Part shown: piece after piece, positions 34,561 through 43,031 of the stretch | Layout of the letters: each line of letters starts with the position of its first letter | How positions within the stretch are numbered: position 1 is the first letter of the stretch | Made by a program: the position numbers and the translations under genes | Notes under the pieces: generated by a model | Seen by the model: only the letters and a program-made list of their open reading frames with translations | What the model was told of the DNA's origin: nothing | Database searches by the model: none | Assembly (NCBI GenBank): GCA_964512655.1 | Contig: CAZEJT010000012.1 | Coordinates: 17,131-81,130 of the forward strand | DNA length: 64,000 nucleotides | Source of the DNA: VBOC01 sp964512655 | GTDB lineage: Bacteria > Bacteroidota > Ignavibacteria > UBA10030 > SZUA-254 | Reading direction: 5' to 3'

Positions 34561-36225
34561 TCAAAATTCCACCCGCGCCTGCGCCGAGAAGAGATGATCC
34601 GTCAGGGCGACTCCCTGTGATTCGCGATCAGTCTTTCGATACTGATACTCGCCGCTGATGATGAAATTCGTGATGGGTTCGTATGCTGCCCGGAAGCGGA
34701 GCATGTCTGTACGGACAAGATTTCCGTCAAGGAACGTGGCGGTTTCCGAATCGCCGGTTCTGTGGCCCTCGAGGACGCTTCCACCCACGTTTCGCAAGTG
34801 GTCCTCGCCCAGCATAACATTCTCGCCGTGGCGCTCGCGTGCGCCCGATAGCCAGACGCGAAGAGAGCTCACAGGACGATAGTTCAGTTCTGCCATGATT
34901 TCGTCGGAATTCGGCTCGAGATGGCTTCCCAAACCGATTGAATTGTGCGTGTAATCGTCACCGCTGGTCCTGTTGCTGTACACATATGGCTCAAGCCGTG
35001 TGTACTCTATGTCGGCATCGAGGTCAGATATCCCGACCAGGCCCGCCGCGTAGACGCCCCCCTGCCATCCGAACTCATTCCCCCACCAGCCCGTGCCGAT
35101 CTTCGAGAAATCGATGTCATCGATAAGCCACGTGCCGTACAGCTTGTAACCGGCAGCCGGAAAAAGCTCTACATCAAAATTGAGAAACGAGTTGTCCCTG
35201 TCTCCAAGGGCGTGCTCAGCCGATTTCCAGAAGTTGATGGGATTGAGGTACGCGAATTCCGGACTGAACCGTTGATAAATAGTCATCTCCGAGACCCCGA
35301 CATTCAGCCTGTCGAACAACGACAACTGAATGCGATGGAGCGCCAGGTATTTGTTGCTTCCGGCGGGCTCGTCCATGAGCGTCCCCTGGAAAAAGAGGGA
35401 GTCCTGCACGAGCGAGCCGTGTATGAAGACGAAATGAAGCAGCTTGTAATGGGCGTCGATTCGTACCGCATCGAACGTGGGGGCGTTATCCGAGAGGAGG
35501 AGCCTGTCCCCGTATCCCGTGCCGACGAGAAAGCGTTCCTTGCCGAACTCGATGTTGAACCAATCAATGTCCGCTCGCAGGTAGGCGTCCGTGAAGTCGA
35601 AATTCGTGGAACCGGGAAACCGAAGCTTGGAATTGCCCTTGAGGCGCGGGTCGGATAGCGCAAAATCCTTGTTCCCGAAGATCGTCCCGTCGGTTCCCTG
35701 AAGGAAATATCCGAACCTGTTCTTCACCGTTCCGCGAATCCTTCCGCCGTGTTCCTCAGAAGAGAAGTGGGTATCCCCATACGAATCTCCGGTAATCCCA
35801 TTGTACCCCAGAGATCCAAGGAATTGTATGTAGAGCGAAAGGGAAGAGTCGGAGTAACCGTACAGGTATTTTACTTTCTGGGAAAGGGCATCCTTGAATC
35901 CGTCACGGAACAGAAACGTTGCTCCTGCTTCTGACGTCACCGGGTCGGGGGTAAATTCGCGCATAAATTTGTGAAGGAATTCCCCCTCCGCAGTCGTCAA
36001 CGCATCCTTCTGCTGAGAAACCTGCAGGAGATATTCTGTGACCTCACGGCGGGACAGCGGCAGCGAAGCATTGCTGTACGCGGAAAGGATTCCCTTTACA
36101 CCCATCCGGTTCAGGAACTCATAGACCTGGTTGCTTGCGGGAACGTTTTCGACCTGCGCGATTGCGGCCCGGCCGGGGAACACTACAATAGAAAGAAACA
36201 AAGCGGCGCACCATCGTTTCCCCAA
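34561..36225 (-). CDS. Outer-membrane beta-barrel protein, capsule assembly Wzi-like
   Basis: A signal peptide (about residues 1-23, ending AAIAQ) precedes a short helical N-terminal part (about 24-110). The rest is beta-rich with alternating aromatic residues and ends in EF, as in outer-membrane barrels. Features such as FNIEFGKERFLVG, the long barrel region and the location in a polysaccharide locus fit the Wzi family, which binds exported capsule at the cell surface. The 554-residue length is somewhat longer than E. coli Wzi. The only usable start is TTG at 36225, 2 bases past the upstream stop. Family assignment is from the overall pattern rather than a decisive motif. Confidence 0.7.
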   Translation of the reverse strand: MGKRWCAALFLSIVVFPGRAAIAQVENVPASNQVYEFLNRMGVKGILSAYSNASLPLSRREVTEYLLQVSQQKDALTTAEGEFLHKFMREFTPDPVTSEAGATFLFRDGFKDALSQKVKYLYGYSDSSLSLYIQFLGSLGYNGITGDSYGDTHFSSEEHGGRIRGTVKNRFGYFLQGTDGTIFGNKDFALSDPRLKGNSKLRFPGSTNFDFTDAYLRADIDWFNIEFGKERFLVGTGYGDRLLLSDNAPTFDAVRIDAHYKLLHFVFIHGSLVQDSLFFQGTLMDEPAGSNKYLALHRIQLSLFDRLNVGVSEMTIYQRFSPEFAYLNPINFWKSAEHALGDRDNSFLNFDVELFPAAGYKLYGTWLIDDIDFSKIGTGWWGNEFGWQGGVYAAGLVGISDLDADIEYTRLEPYVYSNRTSGDDYTHNSIGLGSHLEPNSDEIMAELNYRPVSSLRVWLSGARERHGENVMLGEDHLRNVGGSVLEGHRTGDSETATFLDGNLVRTDMLRFRAAYEPITNFIISGEYQYRKTDRESQGVALTDHLFSAQARVEF

Positions 36226-36227
36226 GT

Positions 36228-37625
36228 CTACCTGCCCCTCCCCAGGATCACCACCGCAACTGTGCTGAAGAGAATCTTGAAGTCCATCCGAAGCGACATA
36301 TTCTCAATATAAAACAGGTCGTATTCGACCTTTTTGCGGACGTCGGCGACACTCTCATCGTATTTGTGCTTGACCTGCGCCCAGCCGGTGATCCCCGGCC
36401 TCACCTTGAGCCGGCGCTTGTACAGAGGGATTTCCTTCGAAAGCTGCTCGACGAAGAAAGGCCGTTCAGGCCTCGGCCCTACGAGGCTCATGTCCCCGTC
36501 GAGAACATTGATAAGTTGCGGTATCTCGTCGAGTCGAAGTTTTCGGAGGATTTTGCCCACCCTCGTGACGCGAGGATCCCGCCTGTCAGCCCACACGGGA
36601 CCCGATGTGTTCTCGGCATCCAGCAGCATCGACCGGAATTTGAGGACCCGAAACTTCTTTTCGTCTTTCCCCACCCTCTCCTGGGTGTAGAACACCGGAC
36701 CCTGTGAATCGATCCCGATCATGAGGGCGAGCAGAAGCCACACAGGAAGCCCTACGAAGAGAATCACGAACGAAAATACAATATCGATTCCTCGCTTTAC
36801 CGCGTGCTCCCAGGGCTGCATCAGCTCCGGGGATATCTCTATCAGAGGGAATCCGTAAATCTGGTTTGTCCGGGCTTGCCCGCTGATGATATCGTAGAGG
36901 TCGGGGATGATTTTGAGACTCAATTCATGGGAGTTGCACGATGCGATCACCGAGAGGAGCCGGTCGTGCTCGGTGGTATCGAGGGCGATGAGCACGTCGG
37001 TGACACCGTGGTCGTCGATAAGCTCGGGTAAGCGGTTCATTGACCCAAGCACGGGGACGTCTTTGTAAGACTCCCCTGAAGGTCCGATACCCGCAGGGAC
37101 AAACCCGATTATCTTGTACCCCAGGGCCGGATACAGCTTGACACGGTCGAACAGGTCCCGGGCCTTCTGCGACCACCCGACGATGAGCGTATTCCGCAGG
37201 CCAATCCCGGCTTCGAGAAGGCGCCGCTGGAACGTATGCTGGAGCATGCGCCCTCCGCCGACCAAGCCCATGATGAGACACCAATAGACGGCGATCAGCA
37301 TGCGCGACTGGACCGGCGAGCTTACGCCCTGATCGTCGATGAAGATAGCGAAGAAGAGAAACAGAATTCCGAAGGTAGTCGCCTTGGAAAGTGTGGCAAA
37401 CTCGTCGAGACGGGATTGGGTATACCAGGAACGGTATAATCCGAAGCTAAAAAACACGATTGTCCAGAAAATCCAGATCGCTGCCATCGGCAGCCACAGA
37501 TCCGGATCGGGTGTGTGAGGAAACCATCCGCTTCTGATCCTGATCCAATAGTAGATGAACCACGCGACGTTTAGCGTAAGGAAATCGGTTAGGGTCGTCC
37601 TCAGTTTATCGCGGATCTTGTTCAT
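36228..37625 (-). CDS. Undecaprenyl-phosphate sugar phosphotransferase (priming enzyme, WbaP/WcaJ type)
   Basis: This enzyme transfers a sugar-1-phosphate from a nucleotide sugar to undecaprenyl phosphate, the first step of repeat-unit assembly. It has N-terminal membrane segments (about residues 10-120), a Rossmann-like middle domain (about 140-260) and a complete C-terminal transferase domain: KRGIDIVFS, GPVFYTQERVGKD, KFRSMLLDAE, the catalytic LRLDEIPQLINVLDGDMSLVGP block and VRPGITGWAQVK. The ATG at 37625 is preferred. A TTG at 37676 would overlap the preceding gene and adds residues unlike the family. It is the intact counterpart of the degenerate domain at 31796-33802. Confidence 0.92.
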   Translation of the reverse strand: MNKIRDKLRTTLTDFLTLNVAWFIYYWIRIRSGWFPHTPDPDLWLPMAAIWIFWTIVFFSFGLYRSWYTQSRLDEFATLSKATTFGILFLFFAIFIDDQGVSSPVQSRMLIAVYWCLIMGLVGGGRMLQHTFQRRLLEAGIGLRNTLIVGWSQKARDLFDRVKLYPALGYKIIGFVPAGIGPSGESYKDVPVLGSMNRLPELIDDHGVTDVLIALDTTEHDRLLSVIASCNSHELSLKIIPDLYDIISGQARTNQIYGFPLIEISPELMQPWEHAVKRGIDIVFSFVILFVGLPVWLLLALMIGIDSQGPVFYTQERVGKDEKKFRVLKFRSMLLDAENTSGPVWADRRDPRVTRVGKILRKLRLDEIPQLINVLDGDMSLVGPRPERPFFVEQLSKEIPLYKRRLKVRPGITGWAQVKHKYDESVADVRKKVEYDLFYIENMSLRMDFKILFSTVAVVILGRGR

Positions 37626-37665
37626 AAGATCTTGACGCGGAGAAACGCTTTGGAGAATTCCAGAA

Positions 37666-39825
37666 TCATCGAACAAACATCAGTTTTCTCATGAGCAGAC
37701 ATCCGTCTGCTTGCAGCCGGCACAAATAAATCCCGCTCGATTGTGCTTGCGGACGCCACACAACTTCGTATTCGCCTCGGAAGCGCTCCCCTTGGACAAG
37801 AACATCAACTTCCTGACCGAGGAGATTGAAAATTTTCAGAGATACGTGGCTCGTATGCGGTATGCGGAAACGAATCCGTGTCGACGGATTGAAGGGATTC
37901 GGGTAATTCTGGCTCAATGAGAATTCGGCAGGTGCGGTATTCTCGCCCGCTCGAACACTCGTAGGCGCGGAATCGATTGTTCGAAAAACCCCTCCCTCCT
38001 CTACCCCTGCGATGATGTGGCCTGTCAAATCGACCGCCAACGACGAAACGGTTCCTATCGGGAGACCTGAATTAATCGCTGTCCAGTGTGCTCCGTGATC
38101 TGTGGATCGAAAGACCCCTCCATCGTTATACGTCCCCGCAAATACCTGACCACCGGGATCCACGGTAATTGAACGGATGAAAGAGGCGGACAATCCGGAA
38201 TCCGGCGCATGCCAGTTAGCACCGTCGTCTCCCGAAACGAAGACACCGGCCTGCCAAGTCCCGGCGAACAAGTTGCCGAGAGAATCTCTTGCGAGGGTCA
38301 TGATGACTGTGTCTCCAAGCCCATTATTGATTGCGGTCCAGCTCATGCCGTCGTCCGAGCTTCTGAACACGCCGCGCCTCGATCCGGCATAGATGATTCC
38401 CGGGGGACCAAGCACGATTGCGCCCGCCCCGCCACTCAGCCCGTTGGTTATTGGGGTCCAGCTATCCCCATTGTCGGAGGAACGAAATAGACGGCCACCC
38501 CCGGCGTAGACGTTCCCCGTTGGACCAACGACGAAGGTGATCACGTAGTCACCAGCGAGTCCCGAGGTGATATCGGTCCAGTGCTTTCCCGAATCATCCA
38601 AGCGGAACATACCGCCTCCAGCCGTCGCGGCAAAAATTTCATTCGAGTAATTTACGGCCACCGACCATACTCTTTGATCGGGGAGTCCGGAATTAGCGCT
38701 GTTCCATGTCATTCCACCATCAGTCGTGAAGTGTACACCCCGATTGTAATCGCTTGTATATATGTCGCCGCGAGGACTAACCGCGAGCGAAGTGATTTGA
38801 AAATTGTCAAGGCCGTTGGCAATTGGATTCCAGGTGGTACCATTAGCGGTAGCCCTTAGAATCATCCATCGCCCCCCTGCGAAGAGGTCTCCATTGGTGT
38901 TTGTGTCCAGGCAATAAACCGAGTGGGCTGCCTTCGCCACGGAAATCCAGTGAAAACCGTGGTCCGTCGAGCGATAAATCCCTGACGTATCTGTTCCGAG
39001 ATAAATAGCGTCGGACGCACCAACCCCAAGAGACCGGACATGAAGATGAGAGGCTCCTGAATCGGAGGCAATCCAGGCTTCTCCATAATTGTCGGACCGG
39101 TATATCCCTCCGGTCCAGAAGCCAGCATAGATAGTTCCGTAATGATCAACCGCAAGGGCGCTTACGTAGCCGGATGCCAGGCCTGAATTGATCGCCGTCC
39201 AGTTCGCGCCGTTGTCGGAAGAAAGATAAACTCCGGCACTTGCGGTACCAGCAAAAATATACCCTGATCCATCCATCGCCAACGCATTAATAAAGGGATC
39301 CACCATTCCGGTGTTGCTTGATTTCCATGTTGCGCCGTGATTGGTCGAGAGAAAGATTCCCCCACCGCTTGTGCCCGCGAGAATATGACTGGAATCGCTG
39401 ATCAGCAGGGCATCCGTGTAGAGGTTTGCCAATCCGCTATTCATTTCAAACCAACTTTCTCCATGATCCGTGGACCGCAGAACACCCCCATCAGTCCCGG
39501 CAAAAATGTTCTCTTCAGGATCTATCTCAAAAGAATAAATGGAATGCGGCAAGCTATAGACATTTCGTCTCCAGGTTGTCCCGTTATCTGTAGTTTGATA
39601 CAACTCACCGTGGTAACCCCCCGCAAACCCTTTACCGGACCCATCAAAAGCAATCGAGTAGATGCTTTGGACTCCTGTGATGTTCGTCCAGATCGGCTGT
39701 GAGATGGCGGGGGGAGAACCCTGGGTCATGAACCGCAAGATGAGGAGTGTAAAGGCCTTGCATAAGCGGGAGCTGTTGAAGAGTGTAACGAAGACTCGCT
39801 TATATGACCTTCGGAACCCGGTCAT
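37666..39825 (-). CDS. Secreted Asp-box (BNR/YCF48-like) beta-propeller protein with T9SS sorting tail
   Basis: A signal-like hydrophobic segment (about residues 21-43) is followed by about 13 repeats of roughly 42-45 residues, each with an Asp-box of the form S-D-G--W (for example STDHGESW, SSDNGANW, SSDDGMSW) after FAGT-type strands. This suggests one or two beta-propellers. The last 90 residues are a T9SS type A sorting domain (SLSQNYPNPFNPSTRI ... LMRKLMFVR). The start ATG overlaps the stop of the epimerase gene (ATGA), so it is translated as part of the polysaccharide operon. The function is unknown; sialidase activity is not implied, because Asp-boxes are structural. Confidence 0.85.
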   Translation of the reverse strand: MTGFRRSYKRVFVTLFNSSRLCKAFTLLILRFMTQGSPPAISQPIWTNITGVQSIYSIAFDGSGKGFAGGYHGELYQTTDNGTTWRRNVYSLPHSIYSFEIDPEENIFAGTDGGVLRSTDHGESWFEMNSGLANLYTDALLISDSSHILAGTSGGGIFLSTNHGATWKSSNTGMVDPFINALAMDGSGYIFAGTASAGVYLSSDNGANWTAINSGLASGYVSALAVDHYGTIYAGFWTGGIYRSDNYGEAWIASDSGASHLHVRSLGVGASDAIYLGTDTSGIYRSTDHGFHWISVAKAAHSVYCLDTNTNGDLFAGGRWMILRATANGTTWNPIANGLDNFQITSLAVSPRGDIYTSDYNRGVHFTTDGGMTWNSANSGLPDQRVWSVAVNYSNEIFAATAGGGMFRLDDSGKHWTDITSGLAGDYVITFVVGPTGNVYAGGGRLFRSSDNGDSWTPITNGLSGGAGAIVLGPPGIIYAGSRRGVFRSSDDGMSWTAINNGLGDTVIMTLARDSLGNLFAGTWQAGVFVSGDDGANWHAPDSGLSASFIRSITVDPGGQVFAGTYNDGGVFRSTDHGAHWTAINSGLPIGTVSSLAVDLTGHIIAGVEEGGVFRTIDSAPTSVRAGENTAPAEFSLSQNYPNPFNPSTRIRFRIPHTSHVSLKIFNLLGQEVDVLVQGERFRGEYEVVWRPQAQSSGIYLCRLQADGCLLMRKLMFVR

Positions 39826-40829
39826 TCGCTGCTTTCCTCTATTCGAAGAATCCTGAATTCCCCTTGGAGGGCCTTCAGTTCCTTATACCAACGCACGTTA
39901 CGTTCCATCCCTTCCTCGAGGGAGATCTGAGGTCGAAAACCGGCTGATCGAAGCTTGTCGACCCTATAACGCGTGTCCGTATTAAACTTCGTTATTCGAG
40001 CGCTCGACACGGCGAACTCACGCCGAGCCAACTTCCCGATGGCATCCATGACTTTGGCGGCGGGGATCGCGATCCCCATCGGAATGGATAACGTGGGCCG
40101 TTCCAGTCCGGCCTTCCGGGCGATGAGTGCTACGAGCTCCCGCGTCATCATTTGGGGTTCATCAGCATAGTTAAAGATCTCCACGCCCCGTTTCATATGA
40201 TTCAGCAGAAAGACAGTACCCTCGACGACGTTTTCAACGTACGCAAGGGCTTTCACGTTTTCCCCTTTTCCGATCCAAACAAACTTTCCGTCACACACAT
40301 ATCGGATCAACCTGAATATGTTCGCACGATTGCCTGGGCCAAACACCACGGTCGGGCGAATTATGATAGCGACTCTGGATGCATCTTCGGAGCCCCAGCT
40401 CTGGACGAGATGCTCCGCCTCCAATTTTGACTCACCATAGGCGTTGGAGGGCCGGGGTGGGGACTCTTCGGATGGAAAATCCGAGTCGCCATAGACCGCA
40501 ACGGAACTGAACAGTACGAATCTCCTGATCTTGACCTCTGACGCGAGAGAGAGGAGATTACGCGTGCCTTCCACGTTCACACGGAAGTATTGATCCCTGT
40601 CGATTCCTGCATCCTTATGTTCAGCGGCCAGGTGTATCACAGTATCGACGTTTTCCAAGGCGTTCCCCACCGCCAGAGGGTCGAGGACGTCGCCTACAAT
40701 TTGGGGGTAGTGGCGGCTCTTTGTCTCCCGGGGCACTTTATCGAGCCCGCGCACTGACTCACCGGCGTCTGTAAGATATCTGCTCAGATGCCCGCCGATG
40801 AATCCGGAATCGCCGGTAATCAAGATCAT
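39822..40829 (-). CDS. NAD-dependent sugar epimerase/dehydratase (extended SDR)
   Basis: This is a cytosolic enzyme acting on a nucleotide sugar. The N-terminal Rossmann motif GDSGFIGGH (6-14), the HLAAEHKDAG segment, SSVAVYGD, and the catalytic YGESK (Tyr131, Lys135) are in place, and the 335-residue length is normal. The substrate cannot be told from the sequence; UDP-glucose 4-epimerase and dTDP-sugar epimerases/reductases are both possible. The gene sits between a glycosyltransferase and the Asp-box protein and overlaps the latter by 4 bases. Confidence 0.88.
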   Translation of the reverse strand: MILITGDSGFIGGHLSRYLTDAGESVRGLDKVPRETKSRHYPQIVGDVLDPLAVGNALENVDTVIHLAAEHKDAGIDRDQYFRVNVEGTRNLLSLASEVKIRRFVLFSSVAVYGDSDFPSEESPPRPSNAYGESKLEAEHLVQSWGSEDASRVAIIIRPTVVFGPGNRANIFRLIRYVCDGKFVWIGKGENVKALAYVENVVEGTVFLLNHMKRGVEIFNYADEPQMMTRELVALIARKAGLERPTLSIPMGIAIPAAKVMDAIGKLARREFAVSSARITKFNTDTRYRVDKLRSAGFRPQISLEEGMERNVRWYKELKALQGEFRILRIEESSE

Positions 40830-40855
40830 GGGAGGATCACAATTCCACGAAACTG

Positions 40856-41974
40856 CTATCCGATTCCGATTGCCCTCAAGATGGTCGAATTGACTCGCTT
40901 CACGTCAAATCGCTCGACGGCCATGTCGCGGCTGGCTCTGCCCATTCGCAACCGGAGGTCTGGCTGCCTTGCCAAGGTTCGCATCGCTGCGGTGAGCGCC
41001 CGGACATCTCGCGGTGGAATCAGGAGGCCATTCACCGTATCGCTGACTGTTTCACGGCAACCAGGAGTATCCGTTGTGATGATCGGCTTGCCCATCGCGA
41101 GGGCCTCGAGCAACGACTTCGGTACTCCCTCTCTATAGTAAGAAGGGAGAACCACCACATCCGATTCAGCAATGGCATTTCTCACTTCTTCCATCTCTCC
41201 AAGGTATTCGATGCTTCCCTCCCCGACCCACCTCTCGATGACCCTTCTCTCCACATGTGCCGGATTGTCAGTGTCGATTTTTCCGAGAAGTTGAAATCTG
41301 GCAGCGGGAAGTTCTGTCTTCAGAGTTTTCGCAGCTTCGGCAAACTCTCCGATGCCCTTATCCCAGAGCATCCGGCTGAAGAGGAGAAACGTACACTGCG
41401 AGTCCTTTCCCGCAGGCTGCACGAAGTAGAATCGTTCCAGGTCGACCCCGGAGCCGAGCGTGATTTCGGTTCTTTCCTTATTGACAAGAGAATTGCTCTC
41501 AAAATAATCCCGATCCTCCCGGTTTTGGAAGAACACTACCTGCGATTCCCGCAGTGCGAACTTGTACATCCTCTTCACCAGCGGCCTCAACATCTGCGGC
41601 ACGACCCTGTCGCCCGCGAACACGTAGCCCAATCCGGGGATCATGTTGAAGACCCTTGCGACTCCTGCATTTCGGGCCGCTATGGAACCGTAGATGACCG
41701 GCTTAATCGTAAAATGGAACACAAACTCGGGTCGTTCCGCCTCGTAGATGCGTCTCAGGCGACGGAGGAGATTGAGGTCCACGACGGGATTGAGGGCCCT
41801 GCGGTTGATGGAGAAGGGAATGTACCGGATGCCAAGCTCTTTGAATTGTTCCGACGTGCGGTCCTGCGGCGCAAGGATGATGAGCTCGATGCCGTGTGAC
41901 CGGATCTCTCTCAGGAGCGACCACCGGAAGTTCTGGAGGTACCAGGAGGTGTTGGCAACGATAATAGCTTTGAT
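40856..41974 (-). CDS. GT4-family glycosyltransferase with possible ATC start codon
   Basis: This is a GT-B fold enzyme. The N-terminal domain begins KAIIVANTSWYLQNFRWSLL and carries FHFTIKPVIYGS and NMIPGLGY, a pattern seen in N,N'-diacetylbacillosaminyl or galactosyl transferases of O-antigen loci. The C-terminal donor domain has FLLFSRMLWDKGI and the E-x7-E type motif in PSYYREGVPKSLLEALAMGKPI. No ATG, GTG or TTG occurs in frame between the upstream gene's stop and the conserved start. The only one further up (TTG 42109) lies inside the previous gene and adds 45 atypical residues. AAGGAG lies 7 bases before an ATC at 41974, which I take as the likely start. Confidence 0.85.
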   Translation of the reverse strand: MKAIIVANTSWYLQNFRWSLLREIRSHGIELIILAPQDRTSEQFKELGIRYIPFSINRRALNPVVDLNLLRRLRRIYEAERPEFVFHFTIKPVIYGSIAARNAGVARVFNMIPGLGYVFAGDRVVPQMLRPLVKRMYKFALRESQVVFFQNREDRDYFESNSLVNKERTEITLGSGVDLERFYFVQPAGKDSQCTFLLFSRMLWDKGIGEFAEAAKTLKTELPAARFQLLGKIDTDNPAHVERRVIERWVGEGSIEYLGEMEEVRNAIAESDVVVLPSYYREGVPKSLLEALAMGKPIITTDTPGCRETVSDTVNGLLIPPRDVRALTAAMRTLARQPDLRLRMGRASRDMAVERFDVKRVNSTILRAIGIG

Positions 41975-42035
41975 ACTGATGCTCCTTGCTGTGGTTCGAA
42001 AGTACTGGGGGGTACCCGCGCTCGGCGTGGAGTCA

Positions 42036-43007
42036 CTAACAGGCTGCAACGGCCTTTCCGTGCTCCTCGCAGAGATACCATTCCAGGAATCGCCGCACTC
42101 CCTCCTCAATTCCCACTTTTGGCTGATAATCGATCAATCTTCTGGCTTTGGTGATATCGGCATACGTCTCATCGACGTCTCCCTCCTGGATCGGAAGCAA
42201 CTCTATAACCGCCCTCTTCGACAGTCCGGCCTCGATAACCTCAATCAGTCTGGAGACACTGATTGTCGTCGATTCCCCGAGATTGATCAGCTCAAATCCG
42301 CGCACGCGTTCAACAGAGTTCGTCACCCCCTGAATGATGTCGTCGATAAACGTGAAATCGCGCCTGAGATTCCCCTCTCCAAAGACTGGGATCTTGCACC
42401 CGTTCAGTATTAATCTCGTGAACTTGTGGATCGCCATGTCGGGCCGCTGCCGCGGGCCGTACACGGTGAAGAAGCGGAGAGCATAGATGTTCAACCCGTA
42501 CATTGAATGGTAATTCCGGCAGATGACTTCGCCCGCCCTTTTCGAGGCGGCATAGGGAGAGACAGGATGATCGACAGAGTCGTCTTCGGAGAACGGGGTT
42601 TTCCGATTATTCCCGTACACCGAAGAGGATGATGCGTAAATGATTCTCGTGATCCCGAATACCCGCGCCGCCTCCAGCACGTTGACCGTGCCCAGGACAT
42701 TCGTCCTGTGATAGCCAAGGGGATCGCCAATGGACGAGCGCACTCCGGTTTTAGCTGCCAGATGGACCACAATCTCGATTTCCCGCTTCCGTAGGATCTC
42801 CGTCAGCGTATCGCCGTCGAGAATATCTCCTCTGACGAAGGAGAATTGCGGCCGGCTGAGCGCCATTTGCAGATTGCGCTCCTTAGCGCGGATGTCATAG
42901 GAGCCGTCAAAGTTGTCCAGCCCCACGACATCATGGCCGAGATTCACAAGGGTATCCACGAGGTGCGAGCCGATGAACCCGGCGGCACCGGTGACCAGGA
43001 TCCTCAT
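42036..43007 (-). CDS. NAD-dependent nucleotide-sugar epimerase, UDP-glucuronate 4-epimerase-like
   Basis: This 323-residue extended SDR protein has GAAGFIGSHL (7-16), HLAAKTGVR, the catalytic ASSSSVYG segment and YAASK (Tyr152, Lys156). The stretch RFFTVYGPRQRPDMAI, the FGEGNLRRDFTFIDDI block and a late GDVDETYADI closely follow CapI/UDP-glucuronate epimerases, which make UDP-galacturonate for capsules. UDP-glucose epimerase activity cannot be excluded. It starts 24 bases after the asparagine synthase-like gene. Confidence 0.87.
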   Translation of the reverse strand: MRILVTGAAGFIGSHLVDTLVNLGHDVVGLDNFDGSYDIRAKERNLQMALSRPQFSFVRGDILDGDTLTEILRKREIEIVVHLAAKTGVRSSIGDPLGYHRTNVLGTVNVLEAARVFGITRIIYASSSSVYGNNRKTPFSEDDSVDHPVSPYAASKRAGEVICRNYHSMYGLNIYALRFFTVYGPRQRPDMAIHKFTRLILNGCKIPVFGEGNLRRDFTFIDDIIQGVTNSVERVRGFELINLGESTTISVSRLIEVIEAGLSKRAVIELLPIQEGDVDETYADITKARRLIDYQPKVGIEEGVRRFLEWYLCEEHGKAVAAC

Positions 43008-43031
43008 CTCCCGCAGCCCCCCGGCGCCGGC

